A stretch of 64,000 nt of DNA from the NCBI GenBank assembly GCA_013399305.1, contig VXAI01000019.1, positions 1,641,034 to 1,705,033 of the forward strand, written 5' to 3'. The position numbers and the translations under genes were made by a program. Every line of letters begins with the position of its first letter. Position 1 is the first letter of the stretch. Source of the DNA: Rostratula benghalensis. Taxonomy: Eukaryota; Chordata; Aves; Charadriiformes; Rostratulidae. Below the pieces are notes generated by a model. That model had not been told where the DNA came from, did not search any database, and saw only the letters and a list, made by a program, of their open reading frames with translations. Shown here piece after piece: positions 60,746 to 64,000 of the stretch.

Positions 60746-63700
60746 AGCAACATTTGATCCACAAATTAGAAGATATAAACCTCAGGTGAAGAAAGGGGGA
60801 AGGAGAAATACAGAGCTAGAGTGTGTCCTAAAGGTCAAAAATTAGTATTTCAGATAAAATCTAAACTATCAACTTTCAATGAAAATAAATGTTAAGTATC
60901 TGCCAATAGAAGAAGTAAAACACACAGTAAAATTTTATAAATCTTCCTAACAGAGAAATTTTGTAAAGGGCTAAGACAAACAAAAAGGAAAAGCATTATA
61001 ATGAATAATTTGGGAACAACACTGAAGAAGATAAGTCTCTATATTACTTCACACTTTATCCAGTGAGTCTTCCTTGGTATCTTCTTCATTTGCACTGGCA
61101 CATCATGCTATTTTTTCTTACCTAGGGGTAAATAACATTACAGGTGATAAGTGATTAATTACGTTGACTGCACAGCAATTCTATGGTTACGTTCCAAGAG
61201 GAAGTGTTCAATAGCACATTTAAGATGTACAGGTGAAAAATACCTCTACTTATTTCCTTGCAAGAGATACAGTGTAGCCCAAAACATAAATTAAGGTATA
61301 AAGTATATGCGGAAAGTTCTCCTTTGCACTTTCTAAAATACAGCACTCTTTTGCCTCTGGCTATCACTCAACTGTAAATTATAGTCGCCTATATTGCTGT
61401 TTCAGAAAAAAAAAATGGCCACAGATGGTCTGCACTGTATTAGAAGTGACAAGCCCTTTAACCACAGAAGAGAGGCAGACAGTTGCAGAAAAAATATCTA
61501 CTCTGCCCTTTGAGCTTGGGACATTTGCTTGGGAAGGGATATCTCCATCTCATACCACAGTTTCTTGACAGTTCAACATTCAGTTATTGTCTTCAGATTA
61601 AGGAAATATTTAGCATTATCAGAAACTCGCATTGACCTTTCCCTATGAAAGAAGAAATGGTCATTTTTGCTATAAAATGCTGATGAGGTTTATTTAAATG
61701 CTGTTGTTACATTTAAAAAAATAGTACATGCAAAGGCAAAAAGGTCCTGTGGGCACTACACTTTAAGCTGAGTTACGTTTGTTCACTGAATATTTACATT
61801 TTCTTACCCATCTTTATATAGATGTTGTCTTGACAATATACTTAGCTTCTAAAGGATTGGCACTCCTAGAAAAATTAGAAGAGTAAGGATCTGGTCTGTA
61901 ACTGGGCTTTTGATAATGCTGATATGAGTTATAACAAAAATAACAGTAGCTTGCATTTATAAAGAGATTTTTGTAAATAAATTTGTAAAAAAGAAGTTTT
62001 GAAATAAATTATTTGCCTTCTAATTAGCCTGGAAAAATAATCTTTTCTATTAAAAGAGAATGTGATATAAAATCATTAGTACAGAATCTGAAAGAAACCA
62101 GTATACTTAATGAAAATAGCATGGTTTCTATTAAGGTCATGGTATGATTCTTCATCTAAACAAAAGAAGAAATCTTACCATCTCAGTGACTGTGGATTTC
62201 ATTTCTATGCATAGCACAATATTCGTTATCTATGAATATTTAGATCCAAAATGTGTCACCATTCGATGTTTTGACAAGATGTTTTGACATCTGGACATGT
62301 TTTGAGACATGGCTCTGGCTCCCCTGCCAGCCGGATATCCTGGGGCACAGGCAGACAAACTGATACAAGACTCTCGTAGTTTTGGGGAAAATAGCAAATG
62401 ATTCTTCAACAAAATGAAGATTCATATAAACTGATTCTTTTCCTAAATAGGTTTTCTGTTTCTTATGAGGTTTTGCTGATACCCACTTTTGTCGAGGCTA
62501 GGACTTTGGCGAAGCCATTTAGAAAGAGAACGACATAGGGATGACACATGAATGACAATTCAAAAATAATGACAGTCTAGATGTTCTCTCCGTGCATATA
62601 CCACCTTTCTAAGTATTTAATTAAACTCCCTTTTTAAACTGTCCTGCCAATATAAACACAAAAATCTCCCTATTTATGCTACTAGGTATTATAGAACTGC
62701 TTAACCAATTTAAGACATTATTTTTTCACTGAGAATATTACTAGTAGCCATAAACATTCACACTTAAAAGGCTCTAATATTATGAAATAGTTTGCAAAAT
62801 GTTCAGAGGTTTTTCCCATTTCTATATTTTAGTGTAGCCCTGAAAGTTCATTTATTCAAGATTTTGTTCCTAACTTGAATAACTACATCTTCCTTGTGAG
62901 GAAATTAAAAAAAAAATTAAAAAAATGAACAAAGTGAGGTTCATATCTTGGCCATCTGATTTTAGAAGCTAGCTCTCAAAGTAAAGCATAAAATACCACT
63001 GTTAAAATCACACAAATTGATACAATAGACTTCCTTTGTAACAGCTATTCTTCCCAATTATTAAATTAATTCACTTTTATGTCTTAAATCAAACTGTAAA
63101 GTCCTCAGGGCATGGCAAAATTCTTTTTCAATACAAAGTTGGATACAGAAGAGGCCCATTCTTAATTGGAATTCATCAGCTCTTCTGTAGTATAAATAAA
63201 AACCATAATTAGAAATGTACTAAGATAAAAAGAAACAAAAGGTCCTGTAAATACCACTGAATATTTCTATTATCCTGTGGCAGTAAAAGTTCACTGCTCG
63301 TTTCATTACAGAGCAATTAAAAGCAGATACCTTTCAAGGCTCAAGGAAAGAGGAGGGAAGACTTCAGCGTGTGTGCTCTCTTTCATGAGCCCAAAGACAA
63401 AACCAGATGCCAGACCTGAACCAAAATCAAGATGAGCACGTTAGAATTGGTCTGAAGGATTGTCTTGAGGTATTGTGAAACTTCACAGAACATAAAGGTA
63501 AATGAAATTTTAGTTGTATGGTGTGTTAATTTTATTGGGGGAAATAAGTCAAATGAAAACAGCATCTCAGGTGTCAAAAATCAGTGCTTAAACAGTTAAT
63601 GCCTGAGGAAGTAGGCATCTGCCAGACAGAAATGCTGGGATTAATCTTTACAGAATGGAAGACAGAATCACATGTTAGTTACTTCCCCATGACAAGTGAA

Positions 63701-64000
63701 TAAATAAATCCTTTTGCACGCTACAGTCACTATACATAAGTCAAATCTATCCATCAGAGGGTAGATACATTAAATATGCCTCTATTAGCTCTTTCCCTCT
63801 AACATAGCTCTGAAACTACGGGCAACAGAAGGCATTTATTTATCTTCGAAGCATAAGGCTATAAAAATGACAGTTTAGAAGCAGAAAAAAGTATGCAAAG
63901 AAATGTTCTATCTGGCTAATGTTCATGCATAACCAGTATTTGCTTTATATACATAATGCAGTGAGAAATAAATTAAATGACAGATGGCTTCTCCCTCCCC

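Larger units (their letters stand above)
57158..64000. other. No gene recognised
   Basis: Unique AT-rich DNA apart from the AAT repeat, the 59.6-kb hairpin and relic C at 60.7 kb. Around 60000-60200 the sequence is GC-richer with two overlapping open plus frames but no splice or family support. Hydrophobic minus frames at 59.3-59.5 kb and 63.4-63.6 kb are typical of T-rich DNA. Confidence 0.6.

Noticed and set aside
1..64000. Endogenous retrovirus, CRISPR array, tRNA, rRNA or snRNA genes
   Set aside because: No LTR pair, gag/pol/env motif, regularly spaced repeats, cloverleaf-like segment or U6/7SK-like sequence was seen on either strand.

Overview
The window reads as vertebrate, almost certainly avian, nuclear DNA from an AT-rich, gene-poor stretch (intergenic or deep intronic). 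The diagnostic evidence is the repeat content. Several 5'-truncated CR1 LINE copies keep the CR1 3' end, with the RT C-terminal motif [19 protein letters not shown] and an ATTCTATG-type tail. There are no Alu, B1 or L1 elements, no bacterial-style gene packing, no operons, no rRNA or tRNA genes and no CRISPR array. I found no complete protein-coding gene. A 40-base N run (38249-38288) and one isolated N (11427) mark assembly or base-call gaps.

Layout. 1-15 kb: mostly unique AT-rich sequence with an old CR1 fragment (5078-5245, minus), a degenerate CR1 reverse-transcriptase fragment (6785-7008, minus), homopolymers and a TATATG microsatellite (11379-11426). 15-19 kb: two CR1 3' ends in opposite orientation (15370-15772 plus; 18352-18645 minus). 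18.6-25.7 kb: about 7 kb with no recognisable transposon. 25-40 kb: further CR1 fragments (25690-25800 minus; 32890-33385 plus; 39690-39800 plus), the N gap, and a TAAT/octamer-rich possible regulatory block just before the gap (38030-38235). 40-64 kb: a young CR1 (47291-47490, minus) beside a long, decayed, much older CR1 (about 47855-48690, plus), another old CR1 remnant (51985-52350, plus), and three small palindromic fragments sharing a GGTGTAAAT-like core that look like relics of one ancient repeat family.

Possible exons. Reading both strands for splice signals gave a small set of exon-like intervals. On the minus strand, 49473-49544, 42253-42339, 41899-42005 and 37658-37695 are mutually phase-compatible. 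On the plus strand, 56913-57157 is a GC-rich 245-nt interval with strong splice sites at both ends. None matches a protein I recognise, and chance exon-like intervals are expected in 64 kb, so they are hypotheses only. I do not see an obvious new biological system here. The better-supported second looks are the layered CR1 history, the shared palindromic relics, several perfect inverted repeats and the phase-compatible exon series.
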